Of a stretch of 64,000 bases of DNA, positions 8,502 to 17,336 are shown piece by piece. Source of the stretch: Thalassobius sp047123305. Its GTDB lineage: Bacteria > Pseudomonadota > Alphaproteobacteria > Rhodobacterales > Rhodobacteraceae. Every line of letters starts with the position of its first letter. Position 1 is the stretch's first letter. Under the pieces are notes generated by a model. It did not search any database, had not been told where the DNA came from, and worked only from the letters and a program-made list of their open reading frames with translations. Location: the NCBI RefSeq assembly GCF_047123305.1, contig NZ_CP138918.1, positions 3,472,001 to 3,536,000 of the forward strand, in the 5' to 3' direction. A program made the translations under genes and the position numbers.

Positions 8502-9791
8502 TTATTCCGCCGCGAGGGCCGGCGAAAACTCATAGTCCCGCAGGCTGTCCGGCTTCATCTCGATGGAAAATCCTGCCGCGCTGGGCGCCATATAAGCGCC
8601 GTTTTGCACCACGCAGGGATCCACAAAATGTTCGTGAAGGTGGTCGACAAATTCGATCCGTTTGTCGTCTTTTTCACCGGTGATGGCGACATAGTCGATC
8701 ATCGACAGATGCTGCACATATTCACACAGGCCCACGCCCCCGGCATGTGGCCAGACCGGCAGGCCAAACTTGGCCGCCATCAGCTGCACCGCCAGCACCT
8801 CGTTCAACCCACCCAGACGGCAGCTGTCGATCTGCACAAAGTCGATCGCCTCATGGGCAATGAACTGTTTGAACAGAATGCGGTTCTGACACATTTCGCC
8901 GGTGGCCACTTTGATCGGCGCCACGCCATCGCGAATTTTACGGTGCCCCAGCACGTCATCGGGGCTGGTCGGTTCTTCGATGAACAACGGTCTGGCAAAG
9001 GCCAGGGCTTTGACCCAGTCGATGGCCTGATCCACCTCCCAGACTTGATTGGCGTCGATCATGATGTTCATCGCCTCCCCCAGCTCTTCGCGGGCAATGG
9101 TCAGGCGGCGGATATCATCCTGCAGGTTTTGGCCCACTTTGAACTTGGTGTGGGTGAATCCTGCGTCGCGGGCCTCCCGGCACAGACGACGCAGTTTGTC
9201 GTCGGAATAGCCCAGCCACCCCGCGGAGGTGGTGTAGCAGGGATAGCCCTCGGCCTTCAGCTTGGCGATGCGATCGGCCTTGCCCGGTTCTGCCTGACGC
9301 AGGATCTCCAGCGCCTCCTCGCGGGTCAACACGTCGCTCATGTAGCGGAAATCCACCAATGAGACGATTTCTTCCGGGCTCATTTCGCCCACCAGCTGCC
9401 AGACCGGTTTACCGGCCTCTTTCGCCAGCAGATCCCAGACCGCGTTAACCACCGCCCCGGTGGCTAGGTGGATTGCGCCCTTGTCCGGCCCGATCCAGCG
9501 CAGCTGGCTGTCGCCGGTGACATGACGCCAGAACCGCCCCATGTCTTCACGGATCCAGTCCAGGTCAACCCCCACCAGAAGGTGCTCCATCGCCCTGATG
9601 GCGGCCACACAGATGTCATTGCCCCGCCCGATGGTGAAGGTCAGCCCGTGGCCCTGATGCGCCCCATCGGTGTCCAGCACCACATAAGCGGCCGAGTAAT
9701 CCGGATCCGGGTTCATCGCATCCGAGCCATCCAGCGACTCTGAGGTTGGGAAGCGCAGATCATGGGTGTGCAATGCGGTGATCTGAACCAT
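8502..9791 (-). CDS. fucD: L-fuconate dehydratase (enolase superfamily)
   Basis: 429 residues. It removes water from L-fuconate to give 2-keto-3-deoxy-L-fuconate. The start 'MVQITALHTHDLRFPTSESL' and the segment 'NPDPDYSAAYVVLDTDG' are typical of this subgroup. Active-site residues seen: Lys216 and Lys218 (HTKFKVG), metal ligands Asp246 (MIDANQ), Glu272 (FIEEPT) and Glu299 (ATGEM), then Asp322 (QIDSCR) and His349 (WPHAGG). These match, with an offset of two, the Xanthomonas FucD positions I recall (Lys220, His351). It is the last gene of the minus-strand catabolic cluster: its start codon lies 1 base inside the stop region of the hydrolase gene at 9791. Confidence 0.95.
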   Translation of the reverse strand: MVQITALHTHDLRFPTSESLDGSDAMNPDPDYSAAYVVLDTDGAHQGHGLTFTIGRGNDICVAAIRAMEHLLVGVDLDWIREDMGRFWRHVTGDSQLRWIGPDKGAIHLATGAVVNAVWDLLAKEAGKPVWQLVGEMSPEEIVSLVDFRYMSDVLTREEALEILRQAEPGKADRIAKLKAEGYPCYTTSAGWLGYSDDKLRRLCREARDAGFTHTKFKVGQNLQDDIRRLTIAREELGEAMNIMIDANQVWEVDQAIDWVKALAFARPLFIEEPTSPDDVLGHRKIRDGVAPIKVATGEMCQNRILFKQFIAHEAIDFVQIDSCRLGGLNEVLAVQLMAAKFGLPVWPHAGGVGLCEYVQHLSMIDYVAITGEKDDKRIEFVDHLHEHFVDPCVVQNGAYMAPSAAGFSIEMKPDSLRDYEFSPALAAE

Positions 9792-10633
9792 CAGCCCGCC
9801 ACCACGTTCTGTGACTGCACGCCCAGCCCGGCAATGCCCAGCTCGATCTTGTCGCCAGGTTTCAGGTAGGTCTCGGGGGTTTGACCCATGCCCACGCCCG
9901 GCGGGGTCCCAGTCGAGATCACATCCCCCGGCTGCAGTGACATGAACTGGCTGAGATGCGAAATCACGGTGGCCACGTCAAAGTGCATCGTCTGGGTCGA
10001 GCCGTCCTGATAGCGGTGGCCGTTGACCTCCAGATACATCGCCAGATCCTGCGGATTTGCCACCTCATCACGGGTCACCAGCCAAGGGCCGATGGGGCCG
10101 AAGGTGTCACAGCTTTTGCCCTTCACCCATTGACCGGAACGGTGCAGCTGAAAGTCACGTTCAGACAGGTCGTTGACCACGCAATAACCCGCAACGTGGT
10201 CCAGCGCGTCCCCTTTGCTGACGTATTTGGTGTGTTTACCGATCACCACACCCAGTTCCACCTCCCAGTCGGATTTGACCGAAGTGCGGGGGATTTCCAC
10301 GTCATCATTGGGGCCACCGATCGCCGAGGTGGCCTTGAAGAAAATCACCGGCTCCTCGGGCAGTGCCATGCCGCTTTCTGCGGCGTGGTCGGCGTAGTTC
10401 AGGCCGATGCAGATGAACTTGCCCACCTGCCCGACGCAAGGCCCGAGGCGTGGATCGCCTTCAACCAGCGGCAAATCGGTGGCGTCCAGTTCCCGCAGTT
10501 TCGCAAGGCTCTCATCGCTCAGCGCCTCACCCGCCACATCGCCAATCACGCCGGACAGGTCACGCAGCGCGCCGTCCTGATCCAGCAGGCCGGGTTTTTC
10601 GGCGCCGGGGGCGCCATATCGCAACAGTTTCAT
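9791..10633 (-). CDS. 2,4-diketo-3-deoxy-L-fuconate hydrolase (fumarylacetoacetate hydrolase family)
   Basis: 280 residues. An N-terminal ~70-residue domain (MKLLRYGAPGAEKPGLLDQDG) is followed by the FAH fold. Metal-site acids are seen in 'WEVELGVVIG' and 'VVNDLSERDFQLH', and the catalytic region in 'KSCDTFGPIGPWLVT' and 'STGTPPGVGMG'. In the non-phosphorylating fucose/rhamnose routes this family splits 2,4-diketo-3-deoxy-fuconate into pyruvate and L-lactate. The position between fucD and the dehydrogenase gene supports that substrate. Its stop overlaps the fucD start by one base, so translation is coupled. A plain 5-oxopent-3-ene or fumarylacetoacetate role is less likely in this context. 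Confidence 0.9.
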   Translation of the reverse strand: MKLLRYGAPGAEKPGLLDQDGALRDLSGVIGDVAGEALSDESLAKLRELDATDLPLVEGDPRLGPCVGQVGKFICIGLNYADHAAESGMALPEEPVIFFKATSAIGGPNDDVEIPRTSVKSDWEVELGVVIGKHTKYVSKGDALDHVAGYCVVNDLSERDFQLHRSGQWVKGKSCDTFGPIGPWLVTRDEVANPQDLAMYLEVNGHRYQDGSTQTMHFDVATVISHLSQFMSLQPGDVISTGTPPGVGMGQTPETYLKPGDKIELGIAGLGVQSQNVVAG

Positions 10634-10652
10634 CTCTTGTTCTCCTTAAGTC

Positions 10653-11414
10653 TTATACCGACCAGCCGCCGTCGATGGCGTGGGTCTGTCCTGTGGTGAA
10701 GGCGCTGTCATCAGAGCCGAGGTAAAGCGCCAAAGCGGCGATTTCTTCGGCTGTGCCAATGCGGCCCATGGGTTGGCGGGCGATGAAATCTTTCAGCGCC
10801 TGTTCATAATTGCCGGTGGCCTTGAGGCGGCCATGCATCGAGGGGCTGTCAACGGTGCCCGGGCAGATCGCATTGCAGCGAATGCCTTTGGTGACAAAAT
10901 CGGCCGCCACCGCTTTGGTCAGGCCGATCACCGCGCCCTTGGAGGCGCAATAGGCAAAGCGGTTTGGCACCCCTTTGATCGAGGAGGCCACCGAAGACAT
11001 GTTGATGATCGAGCCGCCGCCATTGTCCAGCATCGCCGGCAGGCACAGCTGGATCAGCCGGTACATCGCCTTAACGTTCAGATCAAAACTGAAGTCCCAG
11101 TCCTTTTCCTCACACTCCAGAATGGAACCATTTGCGACATAGCCTGCACAGTTGAACAAAATGTCCAGCGGCGGCAGTTCGGCTGCGGCGGCGGCCACGG
11201 CGTCGCCGTCGGTCACGTCCAGTTTCAATGCGGTGACGCCTTCAATCGTATCCAGTTCCCCCAGCAAGGCATCGTTGATGTCGCTTGCAATCACCTCTGC
11301 GCCCTCTGCGGCAAACAGCTCTGCGGTGGCGCGGCCAATGCCCTGCCCGGCTGCGGTGATCAGCGCGGTTTTTCCAGCCAGACGGCCTTGTGTGTTTTTT
11401 GTTTCAGTCATCAT
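10653..11414 (-). CDS. 2-keto-3-deoxy-L-fuconate dehydrogenase (short-chain dehydrogenase)
   Basis: 253 residues, classical SDR. The Rossmann motif reads ITAAGQGIGRATAE (residues ~16-29), with Asp in 'IASDINDALL' favouring NAD over NADP. The catalytic Ser is in 'INMSSVASS' and Tyr-x-x-x-Lys in 'AYCASKGAVIG'. The end 'FTTGQTHAIDGGWSV' is typical. In this operon it should oxidise the C4 hydroxyl of 2-keto-3-deoxy-L-fuconate to the 2,4-diketo acid, the step between fucD and the hydrolase. The start at 11414 (MMTETKNT) has a second Met next to it; either is possible. The mutarotase gene stops 2 bases upstream. Confidence 0.92.
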   Translation of the reverse strand: MMTETKNTQGRLAGKTALITAAGQGIGRATAELFAAEGAEVIASDINDALLGELDTIEGVTALKLDVTDGDAVAAAAAELPPLDILFNCAGYVANGSILECEEKDWDFSFDLNVKAMYRLIQLCLPAMLDNGGGSIINMSSVASSIKGVPNRFAYCASKGAVIGLTKAVAADFVTKGIRCNAICPGTVDSPSMHGRLKATGNYEQALKDFIARQPMGRIGTAEEIAALALYLGSDDSAFTTGQTHAIDGGWSV

Positions 11415-11415
11415 C

Positions 11416-11745
11416 TCAATCCGTGTGAAAGACCTCTGCCATCATCGCCCATTGCTCGCCGTCCTTGCGGCTGGTCAGGGGCGATTGGCAGGGATCGGTG
11501 TGCTGCCACCACGCTTGGGTGCGGGGATCTTGGGCCATCTTGGTCATATCGGCGGCAAAGTCGCTGCCGTGATATTCCCAATAGCCAAACAGCAGGTTTT
11601 CCGGCTCCCGCAGGAAAATGGTGTAGTTGCGAATGTTGCTGCTGCGGATCTGCGCCAGAACATCTGGCCAGACAGCGGCGTGCAGCTGTTTGTATGCAGC
11701 GATTTTGTCAGGCTTTATCCCGATCACCATGCCCATCCTTTGCAT
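11416..11745 (-). CDS. L-rhamnose/L-fucose mutarotase (RhaM family)
   Basis: 109 residues from the ATG at 11745, which shares its A with the TAA stop of the upstream gene (TAATG). The longer frame to 11805 adds 20 residues that only overlap that gene. The fold is a dimeric alpha/beta barrel: 'MGMVIGIKPDKIAAYKQLHAAVWPDVL' in parts, then 'YTIFLREPENLLFGYWEYHG' in parts. These carry the conserved His-22-region (LHAAVWP), the Tyr-Trp-Glu-Tyr pair and 'WWQHTDPCQ' of this family. It interconverts alpha and beta anomers of a 6-deoxy sugar so that the aldose dehydrogenase gets the right form. The context points to L-fucose. Confidence 0.88.
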   Translation of the reverse strand: MQRMGMVIGIKPDKIAAYKQLHAAVWPDVLAQIRSSNIRNYTIFLREPENLLFGYWEYHGSDFAADMTKMAQDPRTQAWWQHTDPCQSPLTSRKDGEQWAMMAEVFHTD

Positions 11746-12854
11746 TACACCACCTCCTTGATCGTTATGGGATCCGCCAGCGCATCCAGACGCGCCCAGT
11801 CCCACTTGATGCCCAGACCGGGGTCCTGGCTGACATGTGCCCTGCCATCTTTGATCTCGATCCCCTGTTCAGTAATGCTATCGAGCTGCGGGATGTATTC
11901 CAGCCATTTGGCATTTGGCACGGCGCAGACCAGCGGCAGATGTAGTTCCATCAGGAAATGCGGGCAGACCATCACGTTGAAGGCTTCGGCCAGATGCGCC
12001 ACTTTCAACCACGGGGTGATGCCACCAATACGGGCCAAATCGACCTGCACGATTGAGGCTGCGCCGGCCTGCAGATAGTCTTTGAACTGGCTCAGCGAAT
12101 AGAGGCTTTCCCCCACCGCAACTGGCACCGAGGTCCGGCGCGCCAGCTCCCGATGGGCCGCAACATCATCTGCCTTCAACGGCTCCTCGAACCAGCCAAT
12201 GCCGTGGTCTTCCAGCATCTGCGCCCGGCGGATTGCTTCGGACAGGGTGAAGCCCTGATTGCCATCAGTCAGGATCTCATAGCCCGGCCCCACGGCAGCG
12301 CGCACGGCCTCCAGACGGGCCGCATCCTCCGAGATATGGGGCCGCCCGATTTTAATCTTGGAGCCTTTGAAGCCCTGCGCCTGCATCGCCAGCGCATCCT
12401 CAACCAAAGCCTCAGAGCTGAGGTGCAGCCAGCCGCCCTCGGTCGAGTAGAGCGGAATGCTTTCCCGACTGCCGCCCGCCAGTTTCCACAACGGCAGCCC
12501 CAGTTTGCGGCAGCGCAGATCCCAAAGCGCGGTGTCAATCGCTGCCAAAGCCAGCGAGGTGATTGCCCCCACGGCGGTGGCATGGGTGGCATAAAGCAAT
12601 TCGCGCCAGATGCCGTCGATCCGGTCGCCATCCTGCCCGATCAGGCGCGGCAACAGCGTGTGCTGCAACAGCGCCATAACCGAAGGGCCGCCGGTGCCAA
12701 TAGTGTAGCTGTAGCCAGTTCCCGAAGCCCCGTCGCTGTCATAAATCGTCAGCACCGGGGTCTCTTGCGAGACAAAGCTCTGGATCGCGTCGACCCGCTC
12801 GACCTTAGGCGCCAGATCCACCATCCGCAGCTCGACATGTGTGATGCGCGCCAT
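11745..12854 (-). CDS. mandelate racemase/muconate lactonizing-type enzyme, probably an acid-sugar dehydratase
   Basis: 369 residues from the ATG at 12854 (TGA of the ATPase gene, one base, then ATG). The longer frame to 12890 lies inside the ATPase gene. It is a complete enolase-superfamily member of the MR subgroup: Lys166 and Lys168 (GSKIKIG), Asp197 and Asn199 (LTDGNQG), Glu223 (GWFEEPL), Glu249 (VAVGESL), Asp272 (VQVDLAR) and His299 (VCPHFLM). The catalytic set for proton abstraction alpha to a carboxylate is therefore intact. FucD already covers L-fuconate, so this second enzyme probably takes another sugar acid or epimerises one. It sits directly behind the transporter genes, and the mutarotase is coupled to it. 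Substrate not assignable. Confidence 0.88.
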   Translation of the reverse strand: MARITHVELRMVDLAPKVERVDAIQSFVSQETPVLTIYDSDGASGTGYSYTIGTGGPSVMALLQHTLLPRLIGQDGDRIDGIWRELLYATHATAVGAITSLALAAIDTALWDLRCRKLGLPLWKLAGGSRESIPLYSTEGGWLHLSSEALVEDALAMQAQGFKGSKIKIGRPHISEDAARLEAVRAAVGPGYEILTDGNQGFTLSEAIRRAQMLEDHGIGWFEEPLKADDVAAHRELARRTSVPVAVGESLYSLSQFKDYLQAGAASIVQVDLARIGGITPWLKVAHLAEAFNVMVCPHFLMELHLPLVCAVPNAKWLEYIPQLDSITEQGIEIKDGRAHVSQDPGLGIKWDWARLDALADPITIKEVV

Positions 12855-12855
12855 G

Positions 12856-13944
12856 TCAGCCCCGCACAGCCGCGCCAGTGGCGGCGTCAAAAACGTGGCA
12901 TTTGTCCAGCATCAGACGGAACCGCATCTGTTCACCGGGCTGCACAGGACGGGGGTTGAACATCTTGGCCTGCACCTCCGTGCCTGCCAGTTCTGTGAAG
13001 AGGAGGGTTTCAGTGCCCAAAGGCTCCGTGAGGGTGACCGGCAGGTCCAGCTCATGCACCGCGCCCTCCTCTTCAACGGCGTGACCCGCAGGCATCAGGT
13101 TGTCGGCGCGGAAGCCAAACGTCACCGCCTGGCCTTGGCTAAGCGGCCCGGCAGTGGCAGGCACCGGCACCGTGAGCCCACCGTCCAACACGATCGTACC
13201 AGCCTGTACCACACCTGCCACAAGGTTCATCGGCGGAGAGCCAATGAAGGTGGCCACAAAGGTGTTCACCGGCGTGTTGAACAGCTCCAACGGGGTGCCA
13301 ACCTGCACGATATGGCCGTCGCGCATCAGCACAATCCGGTCCGCCAATGTCATCGCCTCAACCTGATCATGGGTCACATAGATGATGGTGCTTTGCACTT
13401 TCTGATGCAGTTTCTTGATTTCCACCCGCATCTGGGTGCGCAGCTTGGCGTCCAAATTGGACAGCGGCTCATCAAACAGGAAGACATCGGGATGGCGCAC
13501 AATGGCACGCCCCATCGCCACCCGCTGACGTTGACCGCCAGACAGGGCGGCCGGTTTGCGCTCCATCAACTCATCTAGCCCCAGGATCAGCGCCGCCTCA
13601 TCGACAGCTTTGGAGATCTCGGCCTCAGGCCGTTTGGCGATCTTCAGGCTGAAGCCCAGATTTTCGCGCACCGTCATATGCGGGTAGAGCGCGTAGTTCT
13701 GGAACACCATCGAGATGTTGCGTTCCCGTGGCGGCAGGTCATTCACAACCCGCCCGCCAATGGCAATCTCACCGCCCGAGATGTCCTCAAGCCCGGCAAT
13801 CATCCGCAGGGTGGTCGACTTGCCACAGCCCGAAGGGCCAACCAGCACAACAAACTCGCCGTCCTGAATATCAAGGTCAATGCCGTGCACAGCCTGATGC
13901 TGGCCGTATTTTTTCACGACTTTGGAAAGGGTTACTTCGGTCAT
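12856..13944 (-). CDS. sugar ABC transporter ATP-binding protein (MalK/UgpC type)
   Basis: 362 residues from the ATG at 13944 (MTEVTLSKVVKKYGQ); the open frame runs 36 residues further into the permease gene but that part is not protein-like. Walker A is GPSGCGKST (~residues 35-43), the signature LSGGQRQRVAMGRAI, and Walker B VFLFDEPLSNLDAKLR. After the ~235-residue ATPase comes a TOBE/MalK-type C-terminal domain (VTFGFRADNLMPAG). It powers uptake of a sugar, here most likely L-fucose or fucose oligomers, with the two permeases and the binding protein upstream. The gap to the permease stop is only 5 bases. Confidence 0.94.
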   Translation of the reverse strand: MTEVTLSKVVKKYGQHQAVHGIDLDIQDGEFVVLVGPSGCGKSTTLRMIAGLEDISGGEIAIGGRVVNDLPPRERNISMVFQNYALYPHMTVRENLGFSLKIAKRPEAEISKAVDEAALILGLDELMERKPAALSGGQRQRVAMGRAIVRHPDVFLFDEPLSNLDAKLRTQMRVEIKKLHQKVQSTIIYVTHDQVEAMTLADRIVLMRDGHIVQVGTPLELFNTPVNTFVATFIGSPPMNLVAGVVQAGTIVLDGGLTVPVPATAGPLSQGQAVTFGFRADNLMPAGHAVEEEGAVHELDLPVTLTEPLGTETLLFTELAGTEVQAKMFNPRPVQPGEQMRFRLMLDKCHVFDAATGAAVRG

Positions 13945-13949
13945 TTCCG

Positions 13950-14813
13950 TTATCCTTTGACGCCGCCGAAGGTCAGGCCGGCGATCAAGTGTTTCTGAAC
14001 GATGAAAGTGAGGATCAGGGCGGGGACAATCATCAGGACCGCAAGCGCACACATGCCGCCCCAGTTGATGGTGAACTCCGCCGTGAAGTCGAGCAGGCCA
14101 ACCGGCATGGTTTTGCTGCCAACCGAACGGGTCAACTGCGAGGCCAGGGCAAATTCATTCCACGAGGTGAGGAAGGCAAAGATGCCTGCCGAGGCGACGC
14201 CAGAGCGGGCCACCGGAAATTCAACCTTCCAGAACGCCTGCCAGCGGGTGCAGCCGTCAATCTCGGCCGCTTCATGCAGTTCCTTCGGGATCTGCCGAAA
14301 GAACCCATCGGTCAGCCAGATCGTAAACGGCACGTTCATGGCGACATAGGCCAGGATCAGCCCGAAATGGGTGTCGATGATGCCAACCTTGGCAAAGACA
14401 ATGAACAGCGGCAGCGACAGGGCCACGCCGGGCACCGCGCGGAACAGCATCAGGCCCACGAAGTAGCCGTTTTTGCCTTTGAACCGGTAGCGCGCAAAGG
14501 CGTAGCCGCCGGACATGCCGATCAGGATCGCGATGAAAGTTGAGGTGACCGAAACGATCAGCGAATTACGGAAGTAGCTGAACACCGGCACGCCGCCTTC
14601 ACCTGCGCCTGCAAACATGGCGCGGTAGTGCTCCAGCGTGAAGCTTGGCACCCAGACGGGCGGTTTGGCCATGATCTCGACCGTTGGCCGGAACGAGTTC
14701 AGCACGATCCAAAGGCCCGGTGTGCAGATGATCAACATGGTCAGGAACAGACCGGCAAAATGCAGCGCCTTCAGCGCGCGGCGGCGGGAGCGGTGGGTTT
14801 GATTACGGTCCAT
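13950..14813 (-). CDS. sugar ABC transporter permease (MalG type)
   Basis: 287 residues from the ATG at 14813 (MDRNQTHRSRRR), chosen because the longer frame to 14972 overlaps the previous permease. Six membrane segments are expected; the first is 'FAGLFLTMLIICTPGLWIVL'. The EAA loop that docks the ATPase reads 'ELHEAAEIDGCTRWQAF', close to the consensus EAA---G---------I-LP. It ends with 'QKHLIAGLTFGGVKG', a common C-terminus of MalG/UgpE proteins. It pairs with the MalF-type permease 5 bases upstream. The substrate is inferred from the locus. Confidence 0.93.
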   Translation of the reverse strand: MDRNQTHRSRRRALKALHFAGLFLTMLIICTPGLWIVLNSFRPTVEIMAKPPVWVPSFTLEHYRAMFAGAGEGGVPVFSYFRNSLIVSVTSTFIAILIGMSGGYAFARYRFKGKNGYFVGLMLFRAVPGVALSLPLFIVFAKVGIIDTHFGLILAYVAMNVPFTIWLTDGFFRQIPKELHEAAEIDGCTRWQAFWKVEFPVARSGVASAGIFAFLTSWNEFALASQLTRSVGSKTMPVGLLDFTAEFTINWGGMCALAVLMIVPALILTFIVQKHLIAGLTFGGVKG

Positions 14814-14818
14814 AAGCC

Positions 14819-15712
14819 TTACTCCGCCATGCCCAGCTCGGCCCGTGCGGCACTGAGTTTGCGGAAGAAATAGATGGTGAAGAGGATCGACAGCAGGATC
14901 GAGACATAGCCCATCGCATTGGCCAGCCCCATGCGGGCGTCGACGTACCCGGTGCGGCTCATCAGCGTCCATAGCAGTTCGGTGCGCCGTGCAGGCCCCC
15001 CGCCCGTCATGATCTGCACAATGTCATAGGCGCGGGCCACATCGAGGCTGCGGATGGTCATGGCGATGTAGATAAACGGCATCAGGAACGGCAGCGTGAT
15101 ATGACGGAAGCTCTGCCACGGCGTGCAGCCATCCACCTTGGCCGCCTCCAGCGGGTCACGCGGCATGGCAAAGAGCCCAGCCAGAATGAGGATCGCAAAA
15201 ACCGAGGTGCTCATCCAGATTTCGGCAAACATGATCGAAAACATCGCCAGTTTGCCATCTACCAGCCAGGGCAATGCAGCGTTAAAGCCCATTGATTGCA
15301 GGGCGTTGTTCACCAGGCCGATGTTGTCGTTAAAGATGAACTTGAACTGGAAACCAACAAGAATGGGCGAAAACATCATCGGGAACATCAGGATCGTCCG
15401 CAGCGTGCGCTGGCCCCAGGTCACCTTGTTCATCATCAGGGCAATGCCAAGCCCCAGCAGCAGTTCAAGGTTCAGCACAATGGTCAGGAACAACACGGTG
15501 CGGCCAAAGGCGGCCCAGAACTTCGCGTCGCTCAGGATTTTTTCATAGTTGTAGCTGCCGACCCATTTCCACAGGGTCGAAGGGCGGGTCAGCTTGTAAG
15601 GGGTGAAGCTGGAATAGAGCGAGAAGAGGAGTGGGATCAGCACCACTGCGGCGATCACAATGATCGCAGGCAACAGCAGGACAAACCACTCGGGCAAGCG
15701 GCGACGGGTCAT
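14819..15712 (-). CDS. sugar ABC transporter permease (MalF/UgpA type)
   Basis: 297 residues. The N-terminus 'TRRRLPEWFVLLLPAIIVIA' is basic and then hydrophobic, and at least five more hydrophobic segments follow. The ATPase-docking loop is 'DPLEAAKVDGCTPWQSFRH'. It is the first permease of the importer and follows the binding-protein gene after a strong hairpin (15740-15772), a common arrangement that lets the binding protein be made in excess. Confidence 0.93.
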   Translation of the reverse strand: MTRRRLPEWFVLLLPAIIVIAAVVLIPLLFSLYSSFTPYKLTRPSTLWKWVGSYNYEKILSDAKFWAAFGRTVLFLTIVLNLELLLGLGIALMMNKVTWGQRTLRTILMFPMMFSPILVGFQFKFIFNDNIGLVNNALQSMGFNAALPWLVDGKLAMFSIMFAEIWMSTSVFAILILAGLFAMPRDPLEAAKVDGCTPWQSFRHITLPFLMPFIYIAMTIRSLDVARAYDIVQIMTGGGPARRTELLWTLMSRTGYVDARMGLANAMGYVSILLSILFTIYFFRKLSAARAELGMAE

Positions 15713-15739
15713 TTCGCACCTTTGTCTGAGTTAAGGGTC

Positions 15740-15772
15740 GGTTCAAAGGCAGCGTAAACCCGCCTTTGAACC
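15740..15772 (-). terminator. intercistronic hairpin between binding protein and permease genes
   Basis: Perfect 11-bp arms GGTTCAAAGGC (15740-15750) and GCCTTTGAACC (15762-15772). It lies just downstream of the binding-protein gene on the minus strand. It probably stabilises that mRNA end or partly stops transcription into the permeases. Confidence 0.7.
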
Positions 15773-15794
15773 TGTGAGAAGGGGGAACCTGCTC

Positions 15795-17117
15795 TTAGTA
15801 GTAGCCGGACTCGCGCATCAGCTCGTCCACGGCCTCCGCGGCATCATCCAGCGCTTCCTTGACGGTTTTGTCGCCGACAATCGCGGCCTGTAGCTCGGGG
15901 AAGACGATATTGGTGCTCTCGCCCCACTCCGGGATCGGCGGCACTGCGAACGCATATTGCGCGCCTTCAGCAAAAGCGTTCAAGGCTTCGGCGCGGAATA
16001 CATCATCAGAGGCATAGGCCGCCTCCACATTGGCTTCCCAGACTTTGGTCCGTGTCGGCAGCGAGCCACCAGCGCTTTCGGCCAGCTGGCTGTCTTCGCT
16101 GGTCAGGAACATCACCAGCGACGCCGCAGCGTCTTTGTTGGCGCAGTTGTCCGTGACCGAGAAGCCATGATGGCCAGACCAGCCGGTCCGGGTGACTGAC
16201 CCCATCGGTTGCACCGCCACACCAACATTGCCCGCCGCTTTCGACGACGCCGGATCGTTAAAGAAACCCGCCCAGCCCGGCCAGTCCAGGTTCAGCGCCA
16301 CAGTACCAGAGGCAAAGCCCTGCCCCAGATCATCCCAGACATAAGAGGTCGTGCCCGCCGGAACCGCCTGCGCCGCATAAAGGTCGACAAACCATTGCAG
16401 CGCCCGCTGACCGGCATCCGAGTTGAAGATCGGTTTTTTGTTTTCATCCAGATAGTTGCCGCCCTCAGCCACAACCATTTCATAGAACCTGCCAACAATG
16501 GCTTCGTCTTTGCCGGCGTATTGGGTGCCATAGAAATTGGGAGGATCCGCAAAGAAGATCGCCTGATCCTTCACCTGCGCCCAGGTGTCCGGCACGGCCA
16601 AGTCATAGCCATACTCTGCCTTGAAAGCGGCGGCTTTTTCTGCGTCTTCATAGTTTGATTTGAGGTAGTAAAGCACCGAGACGTCAAACTGGGCGCGCGG
16701 CAGCATCAATAGCTCTCCGCCAATGGTGGAAGCACCGATATTGCCCGGCACAAATTCGGCAATCATCTCGGCCGGGACCAGATCGTTCAGATCCACATAG
16801 AGACCTTCATACTGCGCCGCAAAGGACGAGTGGTTGGAGCCAACACACCACTTGGTGGTGCCCGCCGCCATATCCGATTTGATCTCCTTGTCGATCTCAA
16901 AGTGGCTTTTCTTCGAGATGATTTTGACCGTCGCACCGGTGGCCGCTTCCCAGTCGGCAATACGGCCATACAGACCTTCATATTGCTGACCACCGATCAG
17001 TTTGGCCTCGATGGTGACGCCAGCATGGTTGCCCCAATCAGCCGCAGCAGCCGATTCGACCGCCGCAACCAATGCGGAGCAGGCCATCAAACCCTTAAAA
17101 AGTTGAGATTTTTGCAT
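15795..17117 (-). CDS. sugar ABC transporter periplasmic binding protein (extracellular family 1)
   Basis: 440 residues. Residues 1-26 are a signal peptide (FKGLMACSALVAAVESAAAA). The body matches family 1 sugar-binding proteins: 'ADWEAATGATVKIIS', 'DMAAGTTKWCVGSNHSSFA', 'GTTSYVWDDLGQGFASGTVAL' (in part) and 'WPGWAGFF' in the ligand cleft. The length is usual for the family. It opens the minus-strand fucose operon and faces the IclR regulator. Ligand not readable from sequence; L-fucose or a fucose-containing oligosaccharide is inferred from the enzymes downstream. Confidence 0.93.
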   Translation of the reverse strand: MQKSQLFKGLMACSALVAAVESAAAADWGNHAGVTIEAKLIGGQQYEGLYGRIADWEAATGATVKIISKKSHFEIDKEIKSDMAAGTTKWCVGSNHSSFAAQYEGLYVDLNDLVPAEMIAEFVPGNIGASTIGGELLMLPRAQFDVSVLYYLKSNYEDAEKAAAFKAEYGYDLAVPDTWAQVKDQAIFFADPPNFYGTQYAGKDEAIVGRFYEMVVAEGGNYLDENKKPIFNSDAGQRALQWFVDLYAAQAVPAGTTSYVWDDLGQGFASGTVALNLDWPGWAGFFNDPASSKAAGNVGVAVQPMGSVTRTGWSGHHGFSVTDNCANKDAAASLVMFLTSEDSQLAESAGGSLPTRTKVWEANVEAAYASDDVFRAEALNAFAEGAQYAFAVPPIPEWGESTNIVFPELQAAIVGDKTVKEALDDAAEAVDELMRESGYY

Positions 17118-17166
17118 CAGTTCCTCCCTTTGATGCAGGACGTTTTCACCACCGGATCGGTAGCTA

Positions 17167-17196
17167 ATGTTCGTATGTAAAACATTTATTTAAATA
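17167..17196. promoter_or_regulatory. palindromes in the fucose divergent promoter region
   Basis: Between the binding-protein gene (-) and the IclR gene (+), 219 bases apart, lies an AT-rich patch. It holds ATGTT-N9-AACAT (17167-17171 and 17181-17185) followed at once by the perfect palindrome TATTTAAATA (17187-17196). This is the best IclR operator candidate in the gap. No convincing -35/-10 pair was found. Confidence 0.45.
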
Positions 17197-17336
17197 CAAA
17201 TCAAGCTTGACTTGCGCTGCCCTTCCAAGGAAACTCCCCTATAAGGACGACAGATCCAGCCGCCTTCACAGACCGTGAAACCCGCGCATGTCGCAGCGGA
17301 CACAGGGCAAAGGCGTGGAAGAAAACAGGACAGGAT

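Noticed and set aside
10680..11945. Open frame of 421 codons on the plus strand over the fucose genes
   Set aside because: Antisense to three well-supported genes (SDR, mutarotase, enolase-type); Cys/Arg-rich composition.
13945..14052. N-terminal extension of the sugar ABC ATPase
   Set aside because: Overlaps the permease gene; MTEVTLSKVVKKYG is the normal family start.
17207..17245. TTGACT and TATAAG as an IclR promoter
   Set aside because: The spacer is 27 bases, far too long for a sigma-70 promoter.
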